Shown here in pieces: positions 8,012 to 15,523 of a stretch of DNA of 64,000 bases. Source of the stretch: Kiritimatiellia bacterium (GTDB taxonomy: Bacteria; Verrucomicrobiota; Kiritimatiellia; RFP12; UBA1067); contig JAEDKA010000002.1 in assembly GCA_016296065.1 (NCBI GenBank), positions 1 through 64,000 on the forward strand, in the 5' to 3' direction. The position numbers were made by a program, and so were the translations under genes. Below the pieces are notes generated by a model, which was given only the letters and a program-made list of their open reading frames with translations, was not told the origin of the DNA and did no database searches. The first letter of the stretch is position 1; the number at the start of each line of letters is the position of its first letter.

Positions 8012-8050
8012 GATTGCTTTCGCTACGTGGAGTTTCGGAGTCTTGGAGAC
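8012..8050. repeat. left inverted-repeat arm bracketing the GxxExxY gene
   Basis: The arm starts GATTGCTTTCGCTACG and continues with GGAGT and CGGAGTCTTGGAGA. Its reverse complement recurs at 8486-8523, and related arms occur at 43428-43465, 43482-43520 and 51620-51657. Confidence 0.7.
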
Positions 8051-8063
8051 TGGTGGTAATGGC

Positions 8064-8552
8064 ATGAATGAGGCTAACTACGCTGGTGTGCATGCCGATT
8101 TGACCGGCAAGATAATCAATGCGGCGATTGAAGTTCATTCCGAACTTGGCTGTGGCTTGAAAGAAGATGCCTATGAGGCTGCGTTGGCTTGGGAATTAAC
8201 GCATCGAGGTCACATAGTTCATCGCCAGGTGCCGTGTCCTGTCGTGTATAAAGGCAATGTATTCTGCCAAGATGATGACCACCCAAAAAGAATTGATCTG
8301 TTGGTCGACAACAAGATTGTGGTAGAATTGAAGGCAGTCTGTACGCTGCATCCGGTTTTCGCCGCGCAGTGCCGCACCTATTTGCGGATGCTTGATCTTC
8401 CTGTTGGGCTTGTTTTGAATTTTGGCTTTCCTTCTCTCAAGGAGGGCATTGAACACGTCTCAAATCCAAGGTCAACATACTTCAAGCTCCAGAACTCCAA
8501 GACTCCCAACAGCGAAAGCAACATAAACCCACATAGGGGGCAAGTGAAATGA
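8064..8552 (+). CDS. GxxExxY protein, PD-(D/E)XK nuclease-like
   Basis: The 162-residue protein carries the family-defining motif as GLKEDAY (residues about 31-37). Downstream it has the PD-(D/E)XK-type core RIDLLVDNKIVVELKAV, in which Asp, Glu and Lys are in the expected order. Family knowledge: GxxExxY proteins are small putative nucleases of unknown role, often multi-copy. The last 20-odd residues (reading QNSKTPNSESN) are encoded by the right inverted-repeat arm, so the gene reads into the repeat. Base composition is AT-richer than its neighbours, which fits transfer. A TTG start at 8043 is possible but the ATG at 8064 aligns better with the family. The stop overlaps the next ATG. Confidence 0.8.
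   Translation: MNEANYAGVHADLTGKIINAAIEVHSELGCGLKEDAYEAALAWELTHRGHIVHRQVPCPVVYKGNVFCQDDDHPKRIDLLVDNKIVVELKAVCTLHPVFAAQCRTYLRMLDLPVGLVLNFGFPSLKEGIEHVSNPRSTYFKLQNSKTPNSESNINPHRGQVK
8486..8523. repeat. right inverted-repeat arm bracketing the GxxExxY gene
   Basis: The sequence ends CCAACAGCGAAAGCAAC and is an imperfect reverse complement of 8012-8050. It lies inside the 3' end of the GxxExxY coding sequence. Confidence 0.7.
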
Positions 8553-9553
8553 AGATACTGATTACAGGCGGCAAGGGAATGCTCGGGCGGACGCTCCAGA
8601 AGGAGCTCGCCGGGAACGGGCCTAAGCCGACAGGCGCCGAAACGGTGCGAGAGACCGAGAGAGCGAGCGTTGAGCGGAGCGAGCGAGGGAACGGGCCTAA
8701 GCCGACAGGCGCCGAAACGGTGCGAGAGACCGAGAGAGCGAGCGTTGAGCGGAGCGAGCGAGGGAACGAGCTCGTCATAGCGGACCTACCCGAGTGGGAC
8801 ATCACCGACGCGGACGCGTTCACGGCGAAGACGCTCGCCGAGGCGCCGGACGTCGTGATACACTGCGCGGCGATGACGAAAGTCGACGACTGCGAGGCGA
8901 AGCGCGATCTCGCGTTCCGCCTCAACGAGGAGGGGACGCGCAACGTCGCGCTTGCATGCAAGGCGTCCGGCGCGCGTCTGATCGCCATCTCCACCGACTA
9001 CGTCTTCTCGGGCGAGCCGCCGCGCGAGCCGTGGGCGTGGAGCGAGACGGACATCCCGCGTCCGCGCACCGTCTACGGCGCGTCGAAGTTCGCGGGCGAG
9101 CAGATGATACAGATGATTCTTCCCGACGCCGTGATACTCCGCATCGCGTGGCTCTACGGCGCGGGCGGACCGAGCTTTGTGCACACGATGGCGAAGCTGG
9201 GCGCGCAGGAGGGTCCGGCGCTGAAAGTCGTGAACGACCAGCGCGGCAACCCGACTTCGACGAAGGTCGTGGCGGATGTGATACGCTTCCTCCTCTCGCA
9301 TCCCGAGGTGAGCGGAATCGTCCATGGCACCTGCGAGGACCAATGCACGTGGTATGACCTGACGGTCGAGCTCTTCCGCCTGCTCGGCCTGAAGCGCGAG
9401 GTGGTGCCCTGCACGACCGAGGAGTTTCCGCGCCCTGCGCCGCGTCCGCGCAACTCCGCGCTTAAGAAGAGCGTCCTCAACCTACTCGGATACCGCACCC
9501 CGCGCTGGCAGGAGGCGCTTGCGGACTTCGTCGCGGCGGAGTTTGGCAAGTGA
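8549..9553 (+). CDS. RmlD-like dTDP-4-dehydrorhamnose reductase family protein with in-frame repeat insertion
   Basis: The 334-residue protein is an NAD(P)-dependent extended SDR of the RmlD type. It shows the N-terminal nucleotide-binding ILITGGKGMLGRTL, the HCAAMTKVDDCE segment, the STDYVFSG motif, the catalytic Tyr/Lys pair in VYGASKFAGE, and a C-terminal RPRNSALKKS as in rhamnose synthases. Such enzymes make the last step of a nucleotide-activated deoxysugar for surface glycans. Residues about 22-71 are abnormal: two perfect copies of a 25-residue unit (starting GNGPKPTGAETVRETE) are inserted where family members go straight from KELAG to ELVIADL. Whether the enzyme tolerates this is unknown. 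It precedes the acyltransferase fusion by 31 nt, suggesting one operon. Confidence 0.8.
   Translation: MKILITGGKGMLGRTLQKELAGNGPKPTGAETVRETERASVERSERGNGPKPTGAETVRETERASVERSERGNELVIADLPEWDITDADAFTAKTLAEAPDVVIHCAAMTKVDDCEAKRDLAFRLNEEGTRNVALACKASGARLIAISTDYVFSGEPPREPWAWSETDIPRPRTVYGASKFAGEQMIQMILPDAVILRIAWLYGAGGPSFVHTMAKLGAQEGPALKVVNDQRGNPTSTKVVADVIRFLLSHPEVSGIVHGTCEDQCTWYDLTVELFRLLGLKREVVPCTTEEFPRPAPRPRNSALKKSVLNLLGYRTPRWQEALADFVAAEFGK
8612..8761. repeat. two perfect 75-bp tandem repeats inside a coding sequence
   Basis: The unit begins GGGAACGGGCCTAAGCCGAC and ends GAGCGGAGCGAGCGA; copies are 8612-8686 and 8687-8761, identical by eye. The first six bases, GGGAAC, recur after the second copy. 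Because 75 is a multiple of three, the reading frame is kept. Confidence 0.9.
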
Positions 9554-9584
9554 CTGCAGCGATGTCGAATCTGGAGATCTTCTC

Positions 9585-11762
9585 ATGGTAAAGTTTCTTG
9601 TCAAGGTCGTGCTTCAGTTCTTCTTCTGGAAGCCGAAGAAGTGGCGGAAGGGTCTCAAGGCGAAGCTCGAGTCGGCGTTGTACTCGATTGCCGTGCGTCG
9701 CCGCGCGAAGTCGTGCGGGAAGGATCTGTACATCCTTGGCCCCGGCGTGAACGTCACGTCCAACACGACGGTTTCCGACGGCGTCGGCTTCGGCAAGGAC
9801 GTCAAGATATACGGGGACGGGCCGGTCTTCATCGGACGCCGCGCCGTGCTCGCCGAGGACACGCTCGTCTACACGCAGGTTCACGACTACGACCATTCCG
9901 ACGTGCTTCCGTTCGGGTGGGGCTTCACGTATCCGGAGACGCGAATCGACGACTACGCGTGGCTAGGAGTGCGGTGCATCGTCCTTCCCGGAGCGCACAT
10001 CGGCGAAGGCGCGGTCGTGCAGGCCGGCAGCGTCGTCATGGGCAACGTTCCGCCATGCGCCATCGCGGCCGGTAACCCGGCGAAGGTGATTGGCTGGCGC
10101 GACATGGAGCACTACAATAAGCTCAAGGTCGCCGCGGGCGGCAAGCCAGTCGAAATCCCGGGCCGCGGCAAATCGTCCGCGCGTCCCGCGTCCCGTGCCG
10201 CAGGTCCAGCCGCCGCCGACTCGCGCCTCACCGACGTCTTCTGCAGCGTCTTCTCAGTGACGCCGGAGGAGGCCGTCGCGATGAAGTACAAGGACCATCC
10301 GGCGTGGGACTCTGCCGGACAGATGGCGCTCGTCTCGGCGATCGAGCGGGAATACGGACGCGCACTTGCGCCCGACGAGATCTACCGCCTCAGGTCGTAC
10401 GGCGACGCCGTTGACATCCTGGCGCTCGGCCGCGGCGCCGCAGTTGGCGGCAACGGCGCGGAGAACCGGCCGCTGACTGGGGGAAGCGGCGTCCCGCCGC
10501 TTCAAGGACTCGTCTTCGACCTCGATCGCGACGGAATAGCCGTCATCGACGAGGGACGCGAGGTTACGTACCGCGAACTCGCCGCGCTTTCGGCGGATGC
10601 CGTGAAGGGGCTCGAGCCGCACACGGTGAAGGTTGTCGTCAACGGACAGGACCTTGCGACCGTCGCGCTGTTCGTCGGATGCGTGAACTCGGGCGTCGTG
10701 CCTCTTATGGTTCCCGCGACGATGGATCCGGCGCTGCTCGCGAACCTCCGCTCGATGTACGAGGGCAGGCCTACTTCCCCGGACCTCGCGCTTCTACTCA
10801 CGACGAGCGGCTCGACGGGGAGCCCTAAGCTCGTGCGCATCTCGCGCGCTAACCTGCGCGCGGACAACGAGATGAGCGCGCGGCTCTTCGCGCTCGACTC
10901 CGCGACGCGCATGACGATGATACTTCCGATATGCTATGCGTGGGGACTTTCCGTCGCTTGCGCCGTGCTGGAGGCGGGCGGCGCGGTGGTGATGACGAGG
11001 AAGACCGTCATGGACGCCGAGCTTGCGGACGTGATGCTCTCGTCGCGTGCGACGCATCTCGCGGGCGTTCCCTACATGTACGAGGTGCTTGAGCGCTTTC
11101 GATTCTTCGAGCGCGACTTCCCGTCTCTCAGGGGACTGCTCGTTTCGGGCGGCGCGCTTGCGCCTGCGCTCAGGCGGAAGTTCGCGGAGGACTCGAAGAA
11201 ACGCGGGATATCCTTCAGCGAGGGATACGGACAGACCGAGACGACCGGCGTGATGGCGACGATCCGCACCGACCTCCTGCCGGAACGCATCGGCTCCATC
11301 GGAAAGGCCGGAAAGGGCGGCGCGTTCAGGATCGACGACGGCGAGCTCGTCTACGAGGGGCCGATCGTCGCGATGGGATACGCCGTCTGCGCGGAGGACC
11401 TTCTCAAGGGCGACGAGTGGAAGGGCGTCAGGCGCACGGGCGATCTCGCGTCCATTGATGCCGAAGGGTACGTGACGCTTTCCGGGCGCGCCTCGCGCTT
11501 TCTCAAGATATTCGGCAACCGCGTCTCGCTCGACGAGGTGGAGAATCTCGTCAAGGACTCCTTTGCAGGGTCTGGTTGCGCCGCCACTGGCTCCGACGGC
11601 GATCTCAGGGTCTTCGTGGCGGGTGCGGCGGCGGACGAGGTGGAGCGCTTCCTCGTCTCGAAGCTGCATTTCAACGCGACCGTGATGAAAGTGCGGGCGC
11701 TGGATTCCATTCCGCTCAACGCGAACGGCAAGACGGACTATCCGAGGCTCAAGGCGATGTAG
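9585..11762 (+). CDS. hexapeptide acyltransferase - acyl carrier - adenylating enzyme fusion
   Basis: The 725-residue protein has three modules. Residues about 40-175 form a left-handed beta-helix acyltransferase like those of the maltose/serine O-acetyltransferase class (GAHIGEGAVVQAGSVVMG, then AAGNPAKVIGWR). Residues about 215-282 look like an acyl/peptidyl carrier domain, with Ser243 in WDSAGQM as the likely phosphopantetheine site. Residues about 310-725 are an ANL-superfamily adenylating enzyme with P-loop LLTTSGSTGSPK, GYGQTETTG, RTGDLASID and the terminal NANGKTDYPRL catalytic lysine region. Logically the ligase loads an acyl or amino acid on the carrier and the N-terminal module transfers it, perhaps onto a sugar made with the upstream RmlD-like enzyme. 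That is inference. ATG 9585 has GGAG upstream. Confidence 0.75.
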   Translation: MVKFLVKVVLQFFFWKPKKWRKGLKAKLESALYSIAVRRRAKSCGKDLYILGPGVNVTSNTTVSDGVGFGKDVKIYGDGPVFIGRRAVLAEDTLVYTQVHDYDHSDVLPFGWGFTYPETRIDDYAWLGVRCIVLPGAHIGEGAVVQAGSVVMGNVPPCAIAAGNPAKVIGWRDMEHYNKLKVAAGGKPVEIPGRGKSSARPASRAAGPAAADSRLTDVFCSVFSVTPEEAVAMKYKDHPAWDSAGQMALVSAIEREYGRALAPDEIYRLRSYGDAVDILALGRGAAVGGNGAENRPLTGGSGVPPLQGLVFDLDRDGIAVIDEGREVTYRELAALSADAVKGLEPHTVKVVVNGQDLATVALFVGCVNSGVVPLMVPATMDPALLANLRSMYEGRPTSPDLALLLTTSGSTGSPKLVRISRANLRADNEMSARLFALDSATRMTMILPICYAWGLSVACAVLEAGGAVVMTRKTVMDAELADVMLSSRATHLAGVPYMYEVLERFRFFERDFPSLRGLLVSGGALAPALRRKFAEDSKKRGISFSEGYGQTETTGVMATIRTDLLPERIGSIGKAGKGGAFRIDDGELVYEGPIVAMGYAVCAEDLLKGDEWKGVRRTGDLASIDAEGYVTLSGRASRFLKIFGNRVSLDEVENLVKDSFAGSGCAATGSDGDLRVFVAGAAADEVERFLVSKLHFNATVMKVRALDSIPLNANGKTDYPRLKAM
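10475..10503. repeat. REP-like palindrome embedded in the carrier-ligase linker
   Basis: Arms AAGCGGCG and CGCCGCTT surround loop TCC at 10484-10502. The flanking GACTGGGGG on the left is also shared with the intergenic copy at 51271-51299, which differs by one loop base. Here it encodes part of the linker (LTGGSGVPPLQG). Confidence 0.75.
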
Positions 11763-11781
11763 GCGTATCTGGTCGGGGCGT

Positions 11782-12402
11782 TCAGACCTTGAGCATCTGC
11801 TTCCTGAGCGCGAGCGCGACGGCCTCCGACCTGTTTGCGACGCCGAGGCGGGAGAAGATCGCGGAGAGGTGTTTCTTGACCGTGATTTCCGACAGTCCGA
11901 ACTGGAGCGCGATGTCCGCATTCGACTGGCCCTGTGCGACGGACGCGAGGATCTCGAGCTGACGGTCGGTAAGCTTCGAGAGCGCCTTGTCTTGCTCTAT
12001 CTGCTCGAGGAGACGGGTGGGGACCACTTGGTTTCCGTCGACGACGAAGCGGATCGTGCTGACGAGGTCAAGGTCAACCTTGTCTTTTAGGAGGACGCCC
12101 ACGGCTCCGTTCGTGACCGCCTTCGCGAGTTCTACAGATGTGCCGTAGGTGGTAAGTATCACGGTCCTTATTTCCGGATGCGCCTCGTGGATGAGCCGCG
12201 TTGCCTCGCTTCCCAGCATCTCGGGCATCATGAGGTCCATTATGATGACGTCCGGCTTGAGCGAGTCCGCAAGCTCGACGGCCTGGCGTCCGTTCCTCGC
12301 CTCGCCGATGATCGTCATGTCCTTTGTGGAATTTACAAGCGCCGTGATGCCCATGCGCATCAGCATGTGGTCGTCGGCTATCAGGATGCGGATCTTGCTC
12401 AT
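11782..12402 (-). CDS. NarL/FixJ-type response regulator
   Basis: The 206-residue protein has an N-terminal receiver domain (acidic pair Asp10-Asp11, phospho-acceptor Asp56 in VIIMDLMMP, Lys106 in GVLLKD). It also has a C-terminal LuxR-type helix-turn-helix (LTDRQLEILASVAQGQSNADIA, then LSEITVKKHLSAIFSRLGV). It is the partner of the kinase encoded just upstream on the same strand, with a 4-nt overlap (12399-12402). Targets are not evident; an inverted repeat at 14569-14594 upstream of the operon is one candidate site. Confidence 0.92.
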   Translation of the reverse strand: MSKIRILIADDHMLMRMGITALVNSTKDMTIIGEARNGRQAVELADSLKPDVIIMDLMMPEMLGSEATRLIHEAHPEIRTVILTTYGTSVELAKAVTNGAVGVLLKDKVDLDLVSTIRFVVDGNQVVPTRLLEQIEQDKALSKLTDRQLEILASVAQGQSNADIALQFGLSEITVKKHLSAIFSRLGVANRSEAVALALRKQMLKV

Positions 12403-14522
12403 GTTTTTCTGACCTCCTGCTTGGTTGCGGACGGAAGAGGAATCGCGACCGTCGCCTTTGTTCCGGCTCCCGGTGCGGAGTCGATCGTAAGGGTGCCGTT
12501 GAGTTTTTCGAGGCGGTTGCGGATTCCCTCGATGCCGAAGTGCCCCTGAAGCGGGCCGTTGCAGTTCGCCGGGTCGAATCCGCAGCCGTTGTCCTTCACG
12601 GAGAAGAGTATCTGCCCCTGCTCGATGCAGCCCGCGATCTTCACCTCGGTGGCGCCTCCGTGGCGGATGGCGTTGCCCGTAAGCTCTCGCACAATCGCGA
12701 GAATTGCGTGCGCAGTCGTGTCCTTCAGCCGCCTGCGCGGAATGGTGAACCGTATCGAGACCGAGACGTCGCTTTCGAGCTGGTCGAGGGTTTTCCGTAT
12801 CGCCTCGGTGAAGTCCTGCTCCTCCAGCGTTTCGCTTCTGAGGTCGAAGAGGCACTGCCTGAGCTCCGTGCGGCAGGAGTTGAGCATCTTGTGCGCGGTC
12901 GCGAGGTACTGCTTCGCGGTCGCGGGGTCCGTGTCGAAGGTGGACGCGCCGACCGCCATGTGGCACGCAACGCCGGAGAGCGTCTGCGAGAGCGAGTCGT
13001 GGAGCTCCACGGCGAGGCGGGTGCGTTCCTCCGTCTTGAACTCGGCGATCGCATGCGCGACCTGCTCGCGGTAGAGTTCGCGTCCGCGGCGGGAGACGAG
13101 GTTCTGCAGGATGCGGTTCCAGATGTAGACGCCGATAAGCGCGGCGAGCAGGACGGATATGACGACCGTGAGACGCCTGAGAGTCCACCACGACGGACGG
13201 CTCAGGACGACGATGTCGGCGGGCGATCGGACGACGAGGGCGATTCCCTTGACCTTCGCCGAGCTGTAGTCCTGGCGGCCTGCGTCGGTGAGGAGGATGC
13301 AGCGCCCCGTGACCTGGACCTTGCACCCTATCTGGAGGGCGTTGACGGCGTCGCGGTTGGACGTCGCGTCCACGGTGATCGACAGGTCGCCGGTTTCCAG
13401 GACGAATCGAATGTCCCTGTCGTCTGCCGCCGGCAGGGTGCGGACGATGCCGCGCGCGCAGATGAGGGCGCCGTGTATCTGGCTGTTAATTGATCGGCAT
13501 CCGTTCTCGTTCCAGAACGCCGCCGCGGTGCCGACGGCCTTTTCTTCCTCCTTCTCCGCGCGCGGCGCATCTGCCGCGCTTTTCCATCTCGCAGTCGTCA
13601 GGTTGATCCGGAAAAGGTCGGTCTCCGGCTGCCCTGCGGCGACGATCGTCATTCCGCACGCCGGCAGCTTTTCGTCGTGCGCCAGGCGCAGGTTCACGAT
13701 CCGCCCATCTTCGGAACGAAGCATAGCCCGGTCGTTCGACCATGTCGCGAGCACCTCGCCGACGACGGAGCGCTTCGACATCTGGGCGATTTCATCGGCC
13801 GTGAGGTAGAGGCGTTTTTCGATCGGGGGGACGGAGAACGGATCCTTCGGCGGAGGCGAGAGCACCTCGATGTCGTCCGGAGTGCGCGGGGCGATGTTCG
13901 GCCACGCGAACTTCCTGACTCCGCCTACGGTGCGGCGGTAGATGCCGGTCACGCGGATCCTCGCGTCTATGAGATCCTTTCTGTCGCCGAACACGTCCCT
14001 CGCGAACGCGACAGGCATGACGACGTTCCCGTCCTTGAGAAGCAGGATCATGTACCTGAGGTCGATCTCGTCCGGGAACGCGTCTATCACCACGCCTTCG
14101 GTGCGGATGGTGAGCAGGTTGTGGGTGCGGGCGTTCATCTCGGAAAGGCGAACGGAGACCGGTTCGGGGCGGTTGCCGTGCTTGAGGACGCTTAAGTCGT
14201 CGACGAGAGTGTAGGGCTCGTGGTCGTTGCTCATGCGCGCGGCGCCACGCACCCTAATCGTGTCTCCCGCCTCGGGCTGCGAGTGGTCGAGGGACCAGTA
14301 GAACTGCATGCGCACGCCTGCGTCGTCTGTAAGGACTATCTCGCCCGTCCCCGGCAGACGCGAGGTGCTGAGAACCTTGCCGGTCACGTCGAACGGGACC
14401 TTGCGCGGCGTATCGCTGTCGAAGAATGCGCTGATCTCCTCAATGGAATGAAAAACCTCCACAGCCGGAGCGGCGGCCGTTGCGAAAGCAAATAACAGGG
14501 CTATCAGCGACACTAGTTTCAT
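12399..14522 (-). CDS. HisKA_3-family sensor histidine kinase with large extracytoplasmic domain
   Basis: The 707-residue membrane kinase has a signal-anchor at residues 1-20 and a long extracytoplasmic region (about 20-450) of beta-rich repeats. Phrases such as FDVTGKVLSTS, DTIRVRGAA and CKVQVTGRCILLTD resemble OB-fold-like modules. A transmembrane helix follows near residues 455-475. The cytoplasmic part has a HisKA_3 dimerisation domain with His508 in LAVELHDSLSQTLSG and a HATPase domain (ELTGNAIRHGG, DNGCGFDP). Together with the overlapping NarL-type regulator it forms a two-component system of the NarX/DegS class. The ligand is unknown. An extended -10 (TGG-TAGAAT) lies 10 nt before the start, so the message is near-leaderless. 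Confidence 0.88.
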   Translation of the reverse strand: MKLVSLIALLFAFATAAAPAVEVFHSIEEISAFFDSDTPRKVPFDVTGKVLSTSRLPGTGEIVLTDDAGVRMQFYWSLDHSQPEAGDTIRVRGAARMSNDHEPYTLVDDLSVLKHGNRPEPVSVRLSEMNARTHNLLTIRTEGVVIDAFPDEIDLRYMILLLKDGNVVMPVAFARDVFGDRKDLIDARIRVTGIYRRTVGGVRKFAWPNIAPRTPDDIEVLSPPPKDPFSVPPIEKRLYLTADEIAQMSKRSVVGEVLATWSNDRAMLRSEDGRIVNLRLAHDEKLPACGMTIVAAGQPETDLFRINLTTARWKSAADAPRAEKEEEKAVGTAAAFWNENGCRSINSQIHGALICARGIVRTLPAADDRDIRFVLETGDLSITVDATSNRDAVNALQIGCKVQVTGRCILLTDAGRQDYSSAKVKGIALVVRSPADIVVLSRPSWWTLRRLTVVISVLLAALIGVYIWNRILQNLVSRRGRELYREQVAHAIAEFKTEERTRLAVELHDSLSQTLSGVACHMAVGASTFDTDPATAKQYLATAHKMLNSCRTELRQCLFDLRSETLEEQDFTEAIRKTLDQLESDVSVSIRFTIPRRRLKDTTAHAILAIVRELTGNAIRHGGATEVKIAGCIEQGQILFSVKDNGCGFDPANCNGPLQGHFGIEGIRNRLEKLNGTLTIDSAPGAGTKATVAIPLPSATKQEVRKT

Positions 14523-14532
14523 TATTGACGAT

Positions 14533-14541
14533 ATTCTACCA
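14533..14541 (-). promoter_or_regulatory. extended -10 promoter of the two-component operon
   Basis: On the minus strand TGG-TAGAAT ends 10 nt before the kinase ATG at 14522. Confidence 0.6.
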
Positions 14542-14568
14542 AGTTTTAAGCGACTTGGCTACTATACA

Positions 14569-14594
14569 TAAGTATGTGGCAAAACGTATACTTA
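14569..14594. promoter_or_regulatory. candidate operator, inverted repeat TAAGTAT-N12-ATACTTA
   Basis: Perfect 7-bp arms at 14569-14575 and 14588-14594 lie about 30 bp upstream of the kinase operon -10. The divergent position also faces the truncated SGNH gene. NarL-type regulators bind such dyads; autoregulation is inference. Confidence 0.4.
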
Positions 14595-14656
14595 CGAGTT
14601 ATTGTCAATGAAGGCGGTAATTCTGTAAAATAGGCGCGGAAAGGTAAGGACCCTAA

Positions 14657-14986
14657 ATGCTGTTCCAAAAATCATTTGCGGCGTTGCTCGCCTGTCTTGC
14701 AGGCGTTGCGTTCGCCGACCCTGTCGACCTGTCGCGCTACAGGTGGGCCGTTGTCGGAGATTCGATTTCCGACCCGTTGCACCCGCAGCCGAACGACGCC
14801 GTCGTTAAATACTACCATTTCCTGTCGCGCGACACGGGCATACAGGTCGTCTATACGAACGCTTCGTTCGGACATCCCAACAGCAGGTACAACGAGGAGT
14901 GGATCGCTCCGAAGTTTCTGGAGATATTGTCCGCCGCGCTCGGCGCTCGGACCGCGCGGAAACCTGCGGCACTCAACATAGACTAG
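14657..14986 (+). pseudogene. truncated SGNH/GDSL hydrolase
   Basis: The 109-codon frame starts with a good signal peptide (to about residue 21, AFA) followed by the SGNH block I signature WAVVGDSISDPLH. Family members are normally 200-400 residues with further Gly, Asn and Asp-x-x-His blocks, none of which is present; the end (EEWIAPKFLEILSAALGA) looks like a C-terminal segment joined after a deletion. I therefore call it a decayed gene, although a short expressed product cannot be excluded. A TAAAAT box at 14626-14631 may be its promoter. A mobile-element-like insertion lies 40 nt past the stop. Confidence 0.55.
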
Positions 14987-15014
14987 CGCGTCCGTCGCCC
15001 CGGCGGAGGAAGAG

Positions 15015-15461
15015 GTCCGCTGTCCTGGAGTTTACCCATTTTTTGACTGTCAATGTGCATCTCACCCCGATAAATAAAGGATGATGTGCGTTTTTACAAG
15101 TGAAATAGGCGTTTTTCTCCTCACAAAAAGAAACTCCGAGCGTTAGGGCTCCCGCTACCGCTCCGCAGCTTCGCGATGTCTTAACGGCAATTCAGTGCGT
15201 CGAATTGTCTTCTTGAGCTGCCTTCGGCAGGGTTAGAAGACATGACAGCCGATCCCCGCACGCCAGAGGAGGTCTGGAGGAGGCCTCCTCCAGCTCAAAG
15301 CCGACATGCGTCGCTCAGCGAGGCACGAATGAAGGGTGCGAAGCAAATGTAATTCTGCGGAGCGGTAGCGAGAGCCCTGCTGATCGGAGTTAAATTCGGC
15401 GGCTTTGGCGAGGGGCGGACTGGCAGAAGCTAAAAAATGGGTAAACTCCAGTCCGCTGTCC
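15015..15461. mobile_element. MITE-like insertion with 19-bp TIRs and 11-bp target duplication (copy A)
   Basis: TGGAGTTTACCCATTTTTT at 15026-15044 is repeated as a perfect reverse complement at 15432-15450. Immediately outside, GTCCGCTGTCC occurs at 15015-15025 and again at 15451-15461, a direct repeat expected from target-site duplication. The 425-bp interior has a second, inner inverted repeat pair around GCTACCGCTCCGCAG, and no transposase or other ORF that I can support. The same inner repeats define copies B (17951-18334), C (21118-21457) and D (50185-50395). Confidence 0.85.
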
Positions 15462-15463
15462 GC

Positions 15464-15493
15464 TTGACAGATTGATACCCTGTGGGGTATAAT
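15464..15493 (+). promoter_or_regulatory. promoter of the metal-regulator gene
   Basis: TTGACA (15464-15469) and TATAAT (15488-15493) are separated by 18 bp. The operator palindrome fills the end of the spacer and overlaps the -10. Confidence 0.85.
15475..15490. promoter_or_regulatory. CsoR-type operator 1, ATACCC-N4-GGGTAT
   Basis: A perfect 6-bp-arm dyad overlaps the -10 box of the regulator gene. The identical arms with the same 4-nt spacing recur in front of the ATPase gene (15845-15860). G-tract dyads of this shape are typical of CsoR/RcnR-family operators. Confidence 0.85.
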
Positions 15494-15523
15494 ATCGCGC
15501 GTTCACTGAAAGGAAGAAACGAC

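Noticed and set aside
11782..13326. One 514-residue minus-strand protein spanning kinase and regulator
   Set aside because: Its first 308 residues are an out-of-frame reading of the kinase gene. The true regulator starts at 12402 with MSKIRILIADD.
15122..15390. Integron attC-like site, because of the GCGTTAGGGCT and long inverted symmetry
   Set aside because: No match to the GTTRRRY/RYYYAAC core sites, no integrase nearby, and clear transposon-type ends with a target duplication lie outside it.
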